DNA of 54,887 bases, taken from assembly GCA_030156255.1 (NCBI GenBank), contig JASGMV010000025.1, positions 1 to 54,887 on the forward strand. The letters are read 5' to 3'. This document shows positions 1 through 8,236 of the stretch, one piece after another. A program made the position numbers and the translations under genes. The notes under the pieces were generated by a model. That model saw only the letters and a program-made list of their open reading frames with translations. It searched no databases and was not told where the DNA came from. Every line of letters begins with the position of its first letter. The stretch's first letter is position 1. This DNA is from Desulfovibrionales bacterium (lineage in GTDB: Bacteria; Desulfobacterota; Desulfovibrionia; Desulfovibrionales; Desulfovibrionaceae).

Positions 1-101
1 AATGGTCGCTCTACGAACCCAAATTTGGACCCGTTTTGCTTCCTTGCCCGACTCGCCATTTCATTGTCAAAGAACCGGTCTCCCGCTGAGCGGGAAAGAA
101 T
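1..101 (-). promoter_or_regulatory. Putative rRNA operon leader with boxA
   Basis: Read on the minus strand, this stretch holds a 6-bp hairpin (TCCCGC-TGA-GCGGGA, 81-95) and then TTCTTTGACAA (64-74). The latter matches the ribosomal antitermination boxA (TGCTCTTTAACA) at most positions. Such a motif between tandem promoters and 16S rRNA is usual in bacteria. The 16S gene would lie just left of position 1. No protein-coding gene is visible in 1-323. Confidence 0.5.
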
Positions 102-130
102 CTTTTAAGTCATCCGCGATGGGCTGTCAA
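102..130 (-). promoter_or_regulatory. Putative rRNA-type promoter P2
   Basis: On the minus strand a perfect TTGACA box (125-130) is followed after 16-17 bases by TTAAAA/TAAAAG (102-108). An A/T-rich run just upstream (about 131-145) could serve as an UP element. It reads leftward toward the boxA-like leader at 60-76, which supports an rRNA operon leader beginning here. Confidence 0.45.
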
Positions 131-185
131 CTGAATTTTTCAACTTTCTCGTTTCGAATTCGTTGTTCCCCGTCGCGGAGAAAGG

Positions 186-214
186 TATCTACGGAGTTCC
201 GCCCCACTCGTCAA
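186..214 (-). promoter_or_regulatory. Putative rRNA-type promoter P1
   Basis: On the minus strand a TTGACG box (209-214) is followed, after 17 bases, by TAGATA (186-191). The -35 is close to consensus and the -10 is weak. It sits directly downstream of the asnS terminator and upstream of a second promoter-like sequence, a tandem layout typical of rRNA operons. Inference only; no rRNA gene is inside the window. Confidence 0.4.
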
Positions 215-270
215 CAGAAAACTTCAAAAAGATTTGTTTTTGTTTTCAACTTATTACACGTTGCGGCCAC

Positions 271-310
271 AAAACCCACGGCTGGCGCGGGCTCCCGCCC
301 CATCCGCGGG
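271..310 (-). terminator. Possible terminator of asnS
   Basis: Minus-strand stem CCCGCGG (304-310) / CCGTGGG (275-281), with one G-U pair and a G/C-rich interior, is followed by TTTT (271-274). It lies 14 bases after the asnS stop codon. The U tract is short, so the call is moderate. Confidence 0.4.
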
Positions 311-323
311 CTGCGATTTTTCA

Positions 324-1694
324 TCAGAACTCCAGGTGATTCGGGGTGCGCGGAAACGGGATCACGTCCCGAATGTTCCCGACGCCGGTCAGCATCATGA
401 TCAACCGCTCGAAGCCCATGCCGAACCCGGCGTGCGGCGCGCTGCCGAAGCGGCGCGTGTCCAGATACCACCAGTAGGACGCCTCCTCGAGCCCGCAGGC
501 CCGGGCTCTGGCCTGCAGCACGTCGAGCCGTTCCTCGCGGGCGCTGCCGCCCACGATCTCCCCCACGCCCGGGGCCAGCACGTCCATGGCCCCCACCGTG
601 GCGCCGTCTTCGTTGAGCCGCATATAGAAAGGCTTGATGGACGCCGGGTAATCCCGCACGACCACGGGGGCCTTGAAGTGCTCCTCACAGAGAAAGCGTT
701 CGTGTTCGGTCTGCAGGTCCATCTCCGGGTCCACGGGAAACTGGAAATCCCGCCCGGATGCGGCCAATACGCCGACCGCCTCGGCGTGGGTGATGCGAAC
801 AAAGGCCGTTTCGGCCGTGTGGCGGATGGATTCGAACAAGCCCGGACTCACGAACCTGTCGAACAGGGCGAGGTCCTCCTCGCACTGCTCCAGGGCGAAG
901 GAGGCCAGGTTGCGCACGAGGGCCTCGGCAAGGTTCATGTTGTCCTCAAGGTCCGCAAAAGCCATTTCGGGCTCGACCATCCAGAACTCCGCGGCGTGGC
1001 GCGGCGTATTGGAGTTTTCGGCCCGGAAGGTCGGACCGAAGGTATAGACGTCGCCCACGCCGAGGCAGAGCAATTCGGCTTCGAGCTGGCCGGAGACCGT
1101 CAGGTAGGCAGGTTTGCCGAAGAAATCCCCGGCGCGGGGAGCCTCGCCCGCGGCGGCCCCGTCCAGCGTGGTCACGCGGAAGAGTTCGCCGGCGCCTTCG
1201 CAGTCCGAGCCCGTGAGCACGGGCGTTTGTACGTAGTGGAAATCACGCTCTCGAAAGAACCGGTGAATGGCGAACGAAAGGTCCGACCGGATGCGCAGCA
1301 GGGCTCCATATTTATTGGTCCGGGGCCGCAAGTGGGCGATGGTGCGCAGGAACTCGTCCGAATGGCGTTTCTTCTGCAGGGGATAATCCTCGGGAGCGGG
1401 CCCGAGAACGGTCAATTCCTCCACGCGGATTTCGAATTTCTGGCCCTTGCCCGGCGAAGGAACCATCTCGCCGACGGCCAGGATCGCCGCGCCGACGGCC
1501 GCCTCGGGCAGCACTTGGGCCGCCGGGCTTGCGCCATCCACCACCAACTGGACGTTGGCCAGGCACGAGCCGTCGTTGAGTTCGATAAACGAAACGCCCT
1601 TGGAGTCGCGGCGCGTGCGCGCCCAGCCCTTGACCATGATCCGGCCGAAAGGCGCTTCGGCCTGCAAAATGTTCCGCACTCGCGTTCTTTTCAT
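324..1694 (-). CDS. asnS: Asparaginyl-tRNA synthetase
   Basis: This cytoplasmic enzyme charges tRNA-Asn with asparagine for translation. The 456-residue product has the usual AsnRS length. It carries an N-terminal OB-fold anticodon-binding domain (about residues 15-105, including RIMVKGWARTRRDSKG) and a class II catalytic domain. Motif 2 is seen as FRAENSNTPRHAAEFWMVEPE and motif 3 as GFGMGFERLIMMLTGVGNIR. The active-site pattern is AsnRS-like rather than AspRS-like. The ATG start has a strong AAGGAGG eight bases upstream. It is divergent from ftsY with about 150 bases between them, and a probable rRNA leader follows it. Presence of AsnRS implies direct Asn-tRNA charging rather than reliance on the transamidation route only. 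Confidence 0.95.
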   Translation of the reverse strand: MKRTRVRNILQAEAPFGRIMVKGWARTRRDSKGVSFIELNDGSCLANVQLVVDGASPAAQVLPEAAVGAAILAVGEMVPSPGKGQKFEIRVEELTVLGPAPEDYPLQKKRHSDEFLRTIAHLRPRTNKYGALLRIRSDLSFAIHRFFRERDFHYVQTPVLTGSDCEGAGELFRVTTLDGAAAGEAPRAGDFFGKPAYLTVSGQLEAELLCLGVGDVYTFGPTFRAENSNTPRHAAEFWMVEPEMAFADLEDNMNLAEALVRNLASFALEQCEEDLALFDRFVSPGLFESIRHTAETAFVRITHAEAVGVLAASGRDFQFPVDPEMDLQTEHERFLCEEHFKAPVVVRDYPASIKPFYMRLNEDGATVGAMDVLAPGVGEIVGGSAREERLDVLQARARACGLEEASYWWYLDTRRFGSAPHAGFGMGFERLIMMLTGVGNIRDVIPFPRTPNHLEF

Positions 1695-1845
1695 GCATCC
1701 TCCTTGAGCCTACAGTATGCGCTGAGCCGAGTCCGCGCGCAAGAGGCCGTCTTGCCTCGCCGCGCATCCTGTTTTACATAGCCACTGGTTTGACATCGCT
1801 CCGGCGATTCGTCGGTTCTTCCAATTCTATCCGCGAGGTATCCCC

Positions 1846-3270
1846 ATGGCCTTCTTCTCCAAACTGAAAAAACTGTGGAGCACCGAAGAAAGCGTCGAAG
1901 CGGCGGTGCAGGAATACGAGGCGTCGCGGCGCGCCGACTCCGACGCCTCGGCGGCGCAGGAGCCCCCGGCCGCGTCCGTACAGCCCTCCGTTGCTCCCGA
2001 GGAGATTTCGACCGCGGAGCCGACGTCCCCCGAAACCGCCTCCCCCCAAACGGCGCCCGTATCCGAAGCCGACGCTGGCTGGCGCGCAGACCTGACCACC
2101 GTTCTGCGGCAGGCCGAACCCCGGCTGTCGGTCTGGCTGGACATCCTGTTGGAAGACGTCAATGAGGCCGGCCCCGACCTGTGGGACCGTCTGTTGTTCT
2201 TGTTCAACAGCCTGCAGGCGCCGGAAAAGGAGGCCAAGGACTTCGTCGCCCGCTTCGAATCCTGGCTGGACGACATGGGCTACGAGGCGGTGGAGGAGTT
2301 CCGGTCCGAACTGCAGTATCGTCTGGCGCTGGCCCTGGATCTGGAGGACGAGGAGGACGAACGCAGCCGACTGTTCCTCAAGCTGTCCGAGGGCTTGAGC
2401 AAGACCAAGGAAAAGATATCCCAGCAGATCGATTCGCTGCTGGACCGCCACGGAGAACTGAACGACGTATTCTGGGAGGAGTTGGAGGAAATCCTGATCA
2501 TGGCCGACGTCGGATTCGACGCCGCCACCAAACTTCTGGAGGGGCTCAAGTCCCGCGCCAGACGCGATGGCGTGCGCGATTCCGAGGGATTCCGGAAAAT
2601 TTTGCGCGAGGAGCTGGAGGAGGTCTTCAAAGCTCCCAAACGCATCGCCTCCTACAATCCGCCCGAGGTGGTCCTGGTGGTGGGGGTCAACGGCGTGGGC
2701 AAGACCACGACCATCGCCAAGCTGGCCCACAGGGCCCAAATGCAGGGCCGCAAGGTGCTGGTGGCCGCTGGAGACACCTTCCGCGCCGCAGCCATCGAAC
2801 AGTTGGAAATATGGTCCAAGCGCGTGGGCGCCGGATTCTACGCCAAGCAGCACGGCGCCGACCCTGCGGCCGTCGCCTACGAAGCCGTGGACAAAGCCAT
2901 GCAGGAGGGGTTCGACCTGGTATTCCTGGACACGGCCGGCCGGTTGCACACCAAGGCCAACCTCATGGAGGAGCTGACCAAGATCAAACGCGTATGCGGC
3001 AAGAAGCACGAAGGCGCTCCCCATAAATGCGTACTCGTGGTAGACGCCACCACCGGGCAAAACGCCATATCGCAGACCAAACTCTTCCATGAAGCCGTGG
3101 GCGTGGACGAAATCATTCTGACCAAGCTGGACGGCACCGCCAAAGGCGGCGTCGTGGTCTCCCTGGCGCTCCTGTTCCATCTTCCCATCACCTATGTAGG
3201 GCTGGGCGAGAAGATGGAGGACCTGCGCCCCTTCAGCGGCGAGGACTTCGCCAAGGCTCTGCTGAGCTGA
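1846..3270 (+). CDS. ftsY: Signal recognition particle receptor FtsY
   Basis: FtsY is the membrane-associated GTPase that docks SRP-ribosome complexes at the translocon. The 474-residue protein has an acidic, Ala/Pro/Glu-rich N-terminal region (A domain, about 1-165) followed by the NG domain. GTPase elements are visible: G1 GVNGVGKTTT (280-289), the RAAA element after GDTF, DTAGRL, and TKLDGTAKGG near the end. The C-terminus matches the family (GLGEKMEDLRPF). It is a single-gene unit: a strong hairpin terminator follows at 3358-3391. Its N-terminal region is longer than in short FtsY forms but lies within family range. Confidence 0.96.
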   Translation: MAFFSKLKKLWSTEESVEAAVQEYEASRRADSDASAAQEPPAASVQPSVAPEEISTAEPTSPETASPQTAPVSEADAGWRADLTTVLRQAEPRLSVWLDILLEDVNEAGPDLWDRLLFLFNSLQAPEKEAKDFVARFESWLDDMGYEAVEEFRSELQYRLALALDLEDEEDERSRLFLKLSEGLSKTKEKISQQIDSLLDRHGELNDVFWEELEEILIMADVGFDAATKLLEGLKSRARRDGVRDSEGFRKILREELEEVFKAPKRIASYNPPEVVLVVGVNGVGKTTTIAKLAHRAQMQGRKVLVAAGDTFRAAAIEQLEIWSKRVGAGFYAKQHGADPAAVAYEAVDKAMQEGFDLVFLDTAGRLHTKANLMEELTKIKRVCGKKHEGAPHKCVLVVDATTGQNAISQTKLFHEAVGVDEIILTKLDGTAKGGVVVSLALLFHLPITYVGLGEKMEDLRPFSGEDFAKALLS

Positions 3271-3357
3271 CCTCCGAAAGAACAGCCCGCCCTTCCGCAA
3301 GCTACGCGAGCCGTCCGAAAAAAAAGCCGGCTTTCAAACTGCAGTCCGTCCGCCGCC

Positions 3358-3391
3358 AAAAAGGCGCACCATACATGCTGCGCCTTTTTTT
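3358..3391 (+). terminator. Rho-independent terminator after ftsY
   Basis: A perfect 11-bp stem, AAAAAGGCGCA / TGCGCCTTTTT, with a 10-base loop, continues into a T run (3385-3391). It lies about 90 bases after the ftsY stop. The A run on the left arm means it could also stop leftward transcription. Confidence 0.85.
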
Positions 3392-3404
3392 GTCGGAATT
3401 CCGT

Positions 3405-3433
3405 TTGACAAATTGTCACACAGCCGTCATAAA
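3405..3433 (+). promoter_or_regulatory. Sigma-70-type promoter with palindromic operator
   Basis: A perfect TTGACA (3405-3410) is followed after 17 bases by CATAAA (3428-3433). The -35 is embedded in an exact palindrome, TGACAA-A-TTGTCA (3406-3418). Its position over the -35 would suit a repressor of the following gene (3505-4647). The repressor identity is unknown. Confidence 0.55.
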
Positions 3434-3504
3434 AATAGCATCTATTCATACGGAGCCGCCTTTTTACGAGCCCGCTGTCGGTCACTCGACCAATGGAGAG
3501 CTTC

Positions 3505-4647
3505 ATGGACGCACGCAACTGGCCTGTCGGGCGCGAGGATGAAGCGCCGCGCCGGCAAGCCCGATTTACCTGCAACCAAAGCCACTTCTGCGAAACCACC
3601 ATCAAACGTTTTCGCGTCCATCTTCTTTCCTTCCTGTCCGAACAGAGTCTGCCCTTGGAGCAGCATTCCGTGGAGGCCCTTTCCGAAAGCCTCCAGAACG
3701 AGCTCAAGCAACTCCACGCGAACGCCTATCTGTCCAGGTTGTTCGCTCTGCGCCGGCAATTATCCAAGCAGGCCGAACAGGACGCGTCGGCGAACGGCAT
3801 GGTTCCGGCGGCCAACCTCATCACCTCGGACTTTTCCCGGCAAGCAAGCCAGCTATTCGGCGCCTGCGTCGAAAAATATCTCGAAGGCGTTCGCCGGCAG
3901 GTGGGCCCCGAATTGCTCCGGGAGGAAATCGAGGCGTTCAGGGTGGAGTTTCTGCAACGCGCCAACAGGCAAACCATGAAAATTCTCGAACTGTTCGGCG
4001 TGGAGAATCGAGCGCATCAGGCGGGGGCCTACTCCCAGACGAAGCAGGCCTCCTGTAAACCGGAAAACAAAATCTACGTCATTTCCTACCTGCAGGACCT
4101 TTTCGGGCGCGGGTTGCTTTATCCCATGGAGCTCTATCACGAAATCACGGGCGACGAGGACGTGCGGCGGGATCCGGACGCCGCCGCCCTGCCCAGAAAA
4201 CTCTGCTTTCACATTCTGGCGGGAATCCGCAGGAGGCTCATCGGCGCCGAGAAATACGACAAGATCAACGCCCGGCTTCTGAAACTTCTCACGCAGGCCA
4301 CGGAAAAGGACTGCGACTTCAACGTCCGGGAATGCAACGCCATATTGATGGAGGAAACGAACAGACTGCATCTCATGGAGCACATGCTCCATTGCCTCGA
4401 CCTTCTCACGCACAGCTCCCGCCGGGAGCAGCTCATCCAAAGCATCAACGCATCCATCCGCGGGGAAGCCGACGTCTGCGAATCGCCCCCCTTCAACAAT
4501 GAGGATTTATCCACATTATGCAACGCCTGGGCGCGTTTTCTTTACGATAATTATGCACTCATCCCATCGAAAAGAACGACGAAAATCGTCCTGGAGCGCT
4601 ATCTGCCGGAAAAAGCCGGCGCGTTGAGGATGGGCTCGACCGTCTGA
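3505..4647 (+). CDS. Protein of unknown function, helical, 380 residues
   Basis: I do not recognise this family. The product is predicted soluble, with no signal peptide and no membrane segment, and is rich in charged helical stretches (for example LLREEIEAFRVEFLQ). Cysteines are scattered and form no obvious metal-binding motif. Two in-frame ATGs exist. I prefer the one at 3505 because GGAG lies six bases before it, while the ATG at 3493 has no ribosome binding site. It is a single-gene unit with its own good promoter (3405-3433) and is convergent with the phosphatase gene at 4721-6859. Base composition is slightly less GC-rich than its neighbours around the promoter only. Confidence 0.75.
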   Translation: MDARNWPVGREDEAPRRQARFTCNQSHFCETTIKRFRVHLLSFLSEQSLPLEQHSVEALSESLQNELKQLHANAYLSRLFALRRQLSKQAEQDASANGMVPAANLITSDFSRQASQLFGACVEKYLEGVRRQVGPELLREEIEAFRVEFLQRANRQTMKILELFGVENRAHQAGAYSQTKQASCKPENKIYVISYLQDLFGRGLLYPMELYHEITGDEDVRRDPDAAALPRKLCFHILAGIRRRLIGAEKYDKINARLLKLLTQATEKDCDFNVRECNAILMEETNRLHLMEHMLHCLDLLTHSSRREQLIQSINASIRGEADVCESPPFNNEDLSTLCNAWARFLYDNYALIPSKRTTKIVLERYLPEKAGALRMGSTV

Positions 4648-4720
4648 AGCTCGAACTCGCCGGCCGCCTTGCGCGCAGCCCCGGGCGAACGCCGCCCCCC
4701 CCCGGCGCTCGCGATTTGCG

Positions 4721-6859
4721 TCACGCCCGCACAACGACCAGCGTGACGTCGTCCTCGATTTTGGCCTTGCCCGTAAATCGATACAAGTCGTGCAGCAGCG
4801 CATCCATCGTTTCCCGAGCCGACATCCCGGCGCAGCCTTGCAGCGCGGCCGTCAGCCGGTCGCGGCCATAGGCCTCCCCTTGCTCGTTGCGGGCTTCGGT
4901 GATTCCATCCGTCACCAGAACGAACGTCCGGCCGGCCAGCCGGTCCAGCCGGGAATCGGTGTACGCGCCCTCGGGCAAAACGCCCCAGGCCGCGCCTGCG
5001 CCGCCCAGAAACATCTCCACGTCTCCGGAATCCCTGTCCAGGACCAGCATCGGTTCATGCCCGGCGCGCACGAAGTCCAGTCTTCCCGCATCCGGGTCCA
5101 GCTCCAGCAGAAATGCGGTGACGAACTGTCCGGTCTCTTCGGTGTCCTCGGCCAGCAGCCGGTTCACGCGCCCGGCGATGTCCGCAAGGGAGGCGCCCTC
5201 CGTGGCCCGGGCTCGCACGGCGCTGCGGCAGGAGGCCATGAGCAGCGCGGCGGACAGGCCGTGCCCCGAGACATCGCCCACCACGCAAAGCAGCCGGCGG
5301 CGACCGAATTCCGGGTCGTCCCGGACAATGTAGTCGAAGAAATCCCCTCCGGTCTCGTCGCAATAAACGCTGACGCCGGCCGCATCGAGTCCCGGTACGG
5401 AAGGAGGGGCTTTGGGCAGCAGGTTCTGCTGCACCTCCATGGCGACTTCCAGAGACTCCCGGAGGCGAACGTGGGCCTTGAGCGCCGGGACCATATGGTC
5501 GAAGGTGCGCCCCAAGCGAGCCACCTCATCGTCGCCCGGAATGTCGGCCGTGATTTCGAAATTGCCTCGCCCCAGGGACTCCGCCGCCGAGGCCAGGCGT
5601 TTGAGCCGGGCGGTGAGCGAACGCGTCGCATACAGCGCAACGACCACCACCGCGACCAACATGAGAGCGACGAATATCCCCGTGGTCCGAAGCTGCTGGT
5701 TCATGACCGACTCCACAAAGGAGCCGAAGGCGTCCGCCTTGGCGGTCACGGCGGCTTCCGGAGCGATGACCAGCAAGGCCGCCCCCTGATCCCCGACCGG
5801 AGCGCCGGCCCACAGGGACGGACGGCCCCGCCAGTCCAGAAAGGAAATGGAGGATTCGCCCCGCCCCAGGGTTTGAGCCAGATGCTTGAAAGCCGTGGCG
5901 TTCCGCGAAGACAGGGTCCGGCGCTGCTCCGCCATCATCCAGCTCCTGAACCGAGGCGTCCTGTCGGACTTCGCCTCGGCCAGGATGTCCAAGGACTCGT
6001 CGCCGACCTGGACCAGATAGACGGCGACCTCGGGCGACAGGCTCTCCAGTTGTTTCTGGACGCCGAACAACGACTGAATGGTGAACACGGCCGCCGTGGC
6101 CACCGGCGCGTCATCGCCGGCGCCCGGTATGTTCGTGGCCATGGCCAGGACCGGCAGCCTGGTCAACGGATCGATCATGGGCGCGCTCCAGATGAATCCG
6201 GGCCGGGCCTTGTCCAAAAAGTTGCGCATCTTCATCGCCAAGACGTGGGTTCTCGCTGCGTTGATCGGAGCCGGATAAATCTCTACGTCTCCGTTTTTCA
6301 GCAGACTCGCCTGCCACAGGGCGTCCCCATCCATCCGGGCGCGGCTGAGTTGGTAGGCGAACAGCCGACTCGTTTGCAGCTCCACGGAAGTGGGCCTGGC
6401 CATACCGCCCATATCACCCACCATATCACCCATGGCGCCCATGCCGCGCCCCATCCCCGCTCCCGAGCCCATGCCGCCGGTCTTGACGACGCCAGCCGCA
6501 TCGAGTCGGACATCGATCGGATCGCAGTCATCCGGACCGTAGTGCGCGCAGTACAAACCGGGATCTGCTTGCCCCGGATTCACCGACAAACGTTGCAGGG
6601 AGTCCGGGGCGACAAGCCCGAGAGCCTGGAGATTCAAGGCCGTCTCCAAAAATCTGCGGCCTTGCTCGAAGAAGAGGCCGTGATCCTCCACAAGCCTTTT
6701 CAGGTCGTTCATGGTCTGGTTGACCAGCGCATTACGGCTCGCAGTCGCCAATTCATCCCGCAGGCGAGCCAGGGAGCGCGCGCCGTTCACGCGAAGGACG
6801 ATCGATGGGGCAACCGACAGGCAAAGCAACAGAATCAGCAATTTGGTCCGTAAGGTCAT
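4721..6859 (-). CDS. Membrane-bound SpoIIE-type serine phosphatase with HAMP domain
   Basis: This is a predicted PP2C-family phosphatase that acts on a cytoplasmic phosphoserine target, typically an anti-sigma-factor antagonist, in response to a periplasmic signal. The 712-residue protein has an N-terminal membrane segment (about 1-25), a large periplasmic domain, a second membrane segment (about residues 390-410), a HAMP domain (SLTARLKRLASAAESLGRG...) and a C-terminal SpoIIE domain. Catalytic motifs seen are GGDFFDY, GDVSGHGLSAALLM, GHEPML and VTDGITEARN. The periplasmic domain contains a Gly/Met-rich insert with seven Met in 24 residues (about residues 130-153), preceded by two Cys (CAHYGPDDC). 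ATG at 6859 is chosen because GGAGAG precedes it. No partner anti-sigma factor lies in the window. Confidence 0.88.
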   Translation of the reverse strand: MTLRTKLLILLLCLSVAPSIVLRVNGARSLARLRDELATASRNALVNQTMNDLKRLVEDHGLFFEQGRRFLETALNLQALGLVAPDSLQRLSVNPGQADPGLYCAHYGPDDCDPIDVRLDAAGVVKTGGMGSGAGMGRGMGAMGDMVGDMGGMARPTSVELQTSRLFAYQLSRARMDGDALWQASLLKNGDVEIYPAPINAARTHVLAMKMRNFLDKARPGFIWSAPMIDPLTRLPVLAMATNIPGAGDDAPVATAAVFTIQSLFGVQKQLESLSPEVAVYLVQVGDESLDILAEAKSDRTPRFRSWMMAEQRRTLSSRNATAFKHLAQTLGRGESSISFLDWRGRPSLWAGAPVGDQGAALLVIAPEAAVTAKADAFGSFVESVMNQQLRTTGIFVALMLVAVVVVALYATRSLTARLKRLASAAESLGRGNFEITADIPGDDEVARLGRTFDHMVPALKAHVRLRESLEVAMEVQQNLLPKAPPSVPGLDAAGVSVYCDETGGDFFDYIVRDDPEFGRRRLLCVVGDVSGHGLSAALLMASCRSAVRARATEGASLADIAGRVNRLLAEDTEETGQFVTAFLLELDPDAGRLDFVRAGHEPMLVLDRDSGDVEMFLGGAGAAWGVLPEGAYTDSRLDRLAGRTFVLVTDGITEARNEQGEAYGRDRLTAALQGCAGMSARETMDALLHDLYRFTGKAKIEDDVTLVVVRA

Positions 6860-6997
6860 GGGCTCTCCAGTTTTATGCACAGGCGATCTTCCAAGCTATA
6901 TCTACAGATCCTGACGAGCAATCCCCGCAATGAGCGCAATCCGGCCGCGGGAGAGGCGAGTCGCCGCCGCGCCGCAACAGCCCGCCGACAAAAGTGC

Positions 6998-7026
6998 TTG
7001 GAATACCATCGCCTCGCGGGTAAAGT
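6998..7026 (+). promoter_or_regulatory. Possible promoter of the YjbQ-PHP-DdpX operon
   Basis: TTGGAA (6998-7003), a 17-base spacer and TAAAGT (7021-7026) form a plausible sigma-70-type promoter 35 bases before the YjbQ start codon. Each box matches consensus at four of six positions. Confidence 0.35.
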
Positions 7027-7061
7027 CGCCCAAGGACAAGCCTCACACAAGGAGCTTGGAT

Positions 7062-7478
7062 ATGAAATCCTATCGCAAAGAGCTGTTTTTCGAAATCCCG
7101 TCCAGACGTGGTTTCGTGAATATCACTCCCGATTGCGTGCAGGCATTGTCGGAATCCGGCGTCCGTGAAGGGCTCATGCTGGTGAACGCCATGCACATCA
7201 CCGCCAGCGTGTTCATCAACGACGACGAATCCGGACTGCATCAGGATTACGAAACGTGGCTCGAACGCCTGGCGCCGCATGAACCGGTCGGCCAATACGC
7301 CCACAACACCTTCGAAGACAACGCCGACGCCCACATGAAACGGCAAATCATGGGACGCGAAGTCGTGGTCGCCGTCACCGAGGGCCGGCTCGACTTCGGA
7401 ACCTGGGAGCAGATATTTTACGGGGAGTTCGACGGGAGACGGCAAAAGCGCGTGCTCATCAAAATCGTCGGAGAGTAA
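7062..7478 (+). CDS. YjbQ family protein (UPF0047)
   Basis: This 138-residue protein belongs to the YjbQ/UPF0047 family, compact trimeric proteins with conserved His residues. Some members show weak thiamin phosphate synthase activity, but the physiological role is unsettled. Family signatures are visible: [29 protein letters not shown], then [20 protein letters not shown] and a terminal [11 protein letters not shown] segment. ATG at 7062 has AAGGAGC a few bases upstream. The reading frame stays open upstream to 6930, but that part has no family similarity. The stop is 3 bases before the PHP gene start, so the two are probably cotranscribed and translationally coupled. Confidence 0.88.
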   Translation: MKSYRKELFFEIPSRRGFVNITPDCVQALSESGVREGLMLVNAMHITASVFINDDESGLHQDYETWLERLAPHEPVGQYAHNTFEDNADAHMKRQIMGREVVVAVTEGRLDFGTWEQIFYGEFDGRRQKRVLIKIVGE

Positions 7479-7481
7479 ACC

Positions 7482-8222
7482 GTGATCCGCAACGACCTGC
7501 ACGTGCACTCCATTCGCAGCAGCTGCGGGCTGCACACCTTGTTGGAGATCGTGTCCATCGCCTCGGCCAAGGGCGTGCGGAGCTTGAACCTCAGCGACCA
7601 CGGGCCGGCCCTGGGACGATCCATCAACTTCGGCGTCTTCACCGACCTGCGGCGGTTGCCGGAAACCGTGGAATGGGGCGCAGCAAAGGTCCGCGTGTGG
7701 CGGGGAATCGAGGCCAACCTGCTCAACATCGCCGGCGACACGGACGTTCCGCCGAAATTCGTCCACCGATTCGACATCATCAGCCTGGGCCTGCACGCCT
7801 GTTTCGAACTGGCGGGGCTGCGCGACGAAGCCCGCAACACCAAGGCGTTCGTCAACGCTTTCACCCGCCGCGGCGTGGACCTGGCGACCCATCCCTGCAT
7901 CAAGGCCCATCCCGTCAACATAGACGCCGTGGTCGAAGCGGCGGCTGAAACGGGCGTCATGCTGGAAATCAACAACACCAACTTGCGCCTGGGCAAAACG
8001 GACGTCCGAAAGCTTGAGAGAATGATCGCCAAGGCGCTGGATTGCGGCGCCCTGCTGGTCGAAAGCTCCGACGGGCACGTCTACACCGAAATCGGAGAAA
8101 ACGAGCAGGTGGAAACGCTGCTGTCCAGAATGGGATTGGACCCGGACGCCACCCTGTTCAACCGCAGGGACAAGGCCCTGGACGCCTACATAACAAAACG
8201 AAAACAGGACCGCACGCCGTAA
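7482..8222 (+). CDS. PHP-domain metal-dependent phosphohydrolase
   Basis: The 246-residue protein is a PHP-superfamily phosphoesterase, similar to the YcdX/histidinol-phosphatase-like group. The first metal site is seen in RNDLHVHS (residues 3-9) and further metal ligands in SLGLHAC and ATHPCIK. SDGHVYTEIG near the C-terminus carries the final Asp/His pair. The substrate cannot be told from sequence. It starts with GTG, three bases after the YjbQ stop, and is followed after 14 bases by the dipeptidase gene. Tight spacing argues for one operon of three genes. Confidence 0.85.
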   Translation: MIRNDLHVHSIRSSCGLHTLLEIVSIASAKGVRSLNLSDHGPALGRSINFGVFTDLRRLPETVEWGAAKVRVWRGIEANLLNIAGDTDVPPKFVHRFDIISLGLHACFELAGLRDEARNTKAFVNAFTRRGVDLATHPCIKAHPVNIDAVVEAAAETGVMLEINNTNLRLGKTDVRKLERMIAKALDCGALLVESSDGHVYTEIGENEQVETLLSRMGLDPDATLFNRRDKALDAYITKRKQDRTP

Positions 8223-8236
8223 GTCGGGAGGAGCGC

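Noticed and set aside
234-1781. Open frame of 515 codons opposite asnS
   Set aside because: It is antisense to a certain gene, and composition is Arg/Gly/His-rich as expected for shadow frames in GC-rich DNA. No family pattern is visible.
1790-1830. TTGACA before ftsY as a promoter
   Set aside because: The -35 is perfect, but no acceptable -10 lies at 16-18 bases; TTCTAT is 29 bases away.
1774-3300. Open frame of 508 codons opposite ftsY
   Set aside because: It covers the whole of ftsY in antisense and shows no protein-like features.
4790-6853. Open frame of 687 codons opposite the SpoIIE phosphatase
   Set aside because: It is a shadow of a gene with clear domains; it is rich in His, Arg and Gly and has no ribosome binding site.
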